Source: a virus. From it: a stretch of 30,786 bases of DNA. Positions 30,299-30,786 of the stretch are shown one piece after another. The stretch is from IMG/VR virus record IMGVR_UViG_3300006052_000023, positions 1 to 30,786 of that record. One strand, given 5' to 3'. Made by a program: the position numbers and the translations under genes. The number at the start of each line of letters is the position of its first letter. Positions within the stretch are counted from its first letter, which is position 1. The notes beneath the pieces were generated by a model. The model worked only from the letters and a program-made list of their open reading frames with translations, did not search any database and had not been told where the DNA came from.

Positions 30299-30334
30299 CC
30301 CGACTCCCGAGCCTTGGGAGTCGGGCCTTTTTTT
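30299..30334 (+). terminator. Strong Rho-independent terminator at operon end
   Basis: CCCGACTCCC at 30299-30308 pairs perfectly with GGGAGTCGGG at 30316-30325 around GAGCCTT, followed by CC and seven T residues (30328-30334). It ends the late operon seven bases after the last stop and lies between convergent genes. In the minus direction the T-run is poor, so it works mainly for the plus strand. Confidence 0.95.
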
Positions 30335-30340
30335 AGGGAA

Positions 30341-30718
30341 TTATATAGATGACTCGCTCCTTCGACGCTTCGCATATTGATCTCTTCGCTTCCGGCGCTT
30401 GGCCGCTTTTGTCTTGGGTTTCGGACGATAGGCCAGCACGCGGTCTGCGATGCGGTCTAGTTCGGGGGGAGTTTTCATAGCGCACCGTCCCTTTGCGAGC
30501 AGGGTTAAGAACGGCTTAGGTAGTTGTAAGCCTAGTGCATCATTGGCGATTTTATGGTACTCGTTGGCAATCCGCATTTCTGCTTCACTGAATTGCAGCA
30601 TCAAGTCAAAGCAATCCTTCACTGGAATGGTCTCAGCGGAGTAGCCTACCTTTGCGCGGATCAAACGCTTGGCATATTCCTCGTGGGGAATTGGGATTGA
30701 ATAAGATGGTTGGGTCAT
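30341..30718 (-). CDS. Small hypothetical protein with basic C-terminal tail
   Basis: 125 residues on the minus strand. The start ATG (30716-30718) overlaps the stop of an upstream minus-strand frame (ATGA) and is preceded by AAGGAA. The first 90 residues are probably helical (HEEYAKRLIRAKVGYSAE, MLQFSEAEMRIANEYHKIAN); the last 30 are extremely basic (PKTKAAKRRKRRDQYAKRRR), a likely nucleic-acid-binding tail. It belongs to a unit of opposite direction, probably early or regulatory genes. No family is recognised. Confidence 0.72.
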   Translation of the reverse strand: MTQPSYSIPIPHEEYAKRLIRAKVGYSAETIPVKDCFDLMLQFSEAEMRIANEYHKIANDALGLQLPKPFLTLLAKGRCAMKTPPELDRIADRVLAYRPKPKTKAAKRRKRRDQYAKRRRSESSI

Positions 30719-30786
30719 GCTGTCAGTTCCTTGTTGGTGAGATGCTTTCCGACTACCGCAATCACGAACGAGTCCAGCCGCTCCAA
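30715..30786 (-). CDS. C-terminal end of a minus-strand gene, truncated by window edge
   Basis: The last 23 codons of a frame (LERLDSFVIAVVGKHLTNKE, then LTA) read in from the right edge and stop at TGA, overlapping the next start as ATGA. The stop region contains the AAGGAA of the following gene. Too little is visible to name it. Confidence 0.5.
   Translation of the reverse strand: MERLDSFVIAVVGKHLTNKELTA

Noticed and set aside
1-30786. tRNA genes, riboswitches, attachment sites, integrase or terminase
   Set aside because: I found no cloverleaf-like sequence, integrase motif or terminase Walker/nuclease motif in the frames; gaps between genes are too short to hold most such elements. A dedicated RNA search was not possible.

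Overview
The window is the structural and lysis half of a tailed double-stranded DNA phage (or prophage) genome, most likely a long-tailed siphovirus. Almost every gene is on the plus strand. Genes are tightly packed, often overlap by 1-11 bases, and mostly start behind AAGGAG-type ribosome binding sites, with several TTG and GTG starts. A lambda/RcGTA-like tail tip (distal tail protein, hub, NlpC/P60 peptidase, J-like protein) and a T4-type lysozyme suggest a Gram-negative host, but nothing in the sequence fixes the species. No terminase, integrase or replication gene is visible, so the terminase should lie outside the window.

Layout. 1-3196: the 3' part of a long repeat-built protein that enters from the left edge, a small Ig-like protein, and small genes including zinc-ribbon candidates. 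3211-5271: portal protein carrying a C-terminal 2H phosphoesterase domain. 5272-6840: small head-region genes, one encoding a secreted-type protein with a signal peptide. 6864-8681: XkdF-like prohead protease fused to a scaffold, with a well-placed in-frame internal start that could make the scaffold alone. 8762-10495: major capsid protein, followed by two hairpins. 10580-12795: head-tail completion genes (small zinc protein, adaptor, small zinc protein, HK97 gp10-like, tail terminator-like). 12806-14371: two tandem paralogous tail tube proteins, then a strong terminator. 14446-15068: tail assembly chaperone pair with a likely -1 ribosomal frameshift. 15073-18270: tape measure. 18267-25038: tail tip. 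25043-27909: two receptor/host-contact candidates, one LamG-like and one with a glycosidase-like barrel plus C-terminal repeats. 27961-30291: lysis region with endolysin and several membrane proteins, closed by a strong terminator. 30341-30786: the start of an oppositely oriented unit.

The genes form one assembly line: portal, protease and scaffold build the procapsid; the major capsid protein forms the shell; adaptor, gp10-like and terminator proteins join head to tail; chaperones and tape measure set tail length around the tube proteins; the tip and fibre-like proteins contact the host; the endolysin and membrane proteins release progeny. The most unusual points are the portal-2H fusion, the duplicated tube gene with different start codons, the nested scaffold, a beta-rich insert that seems to recur in adaptor and both tube proteins, and two repeat-built proteins. 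All functional names come from reading the translated sequence; no database search was run.
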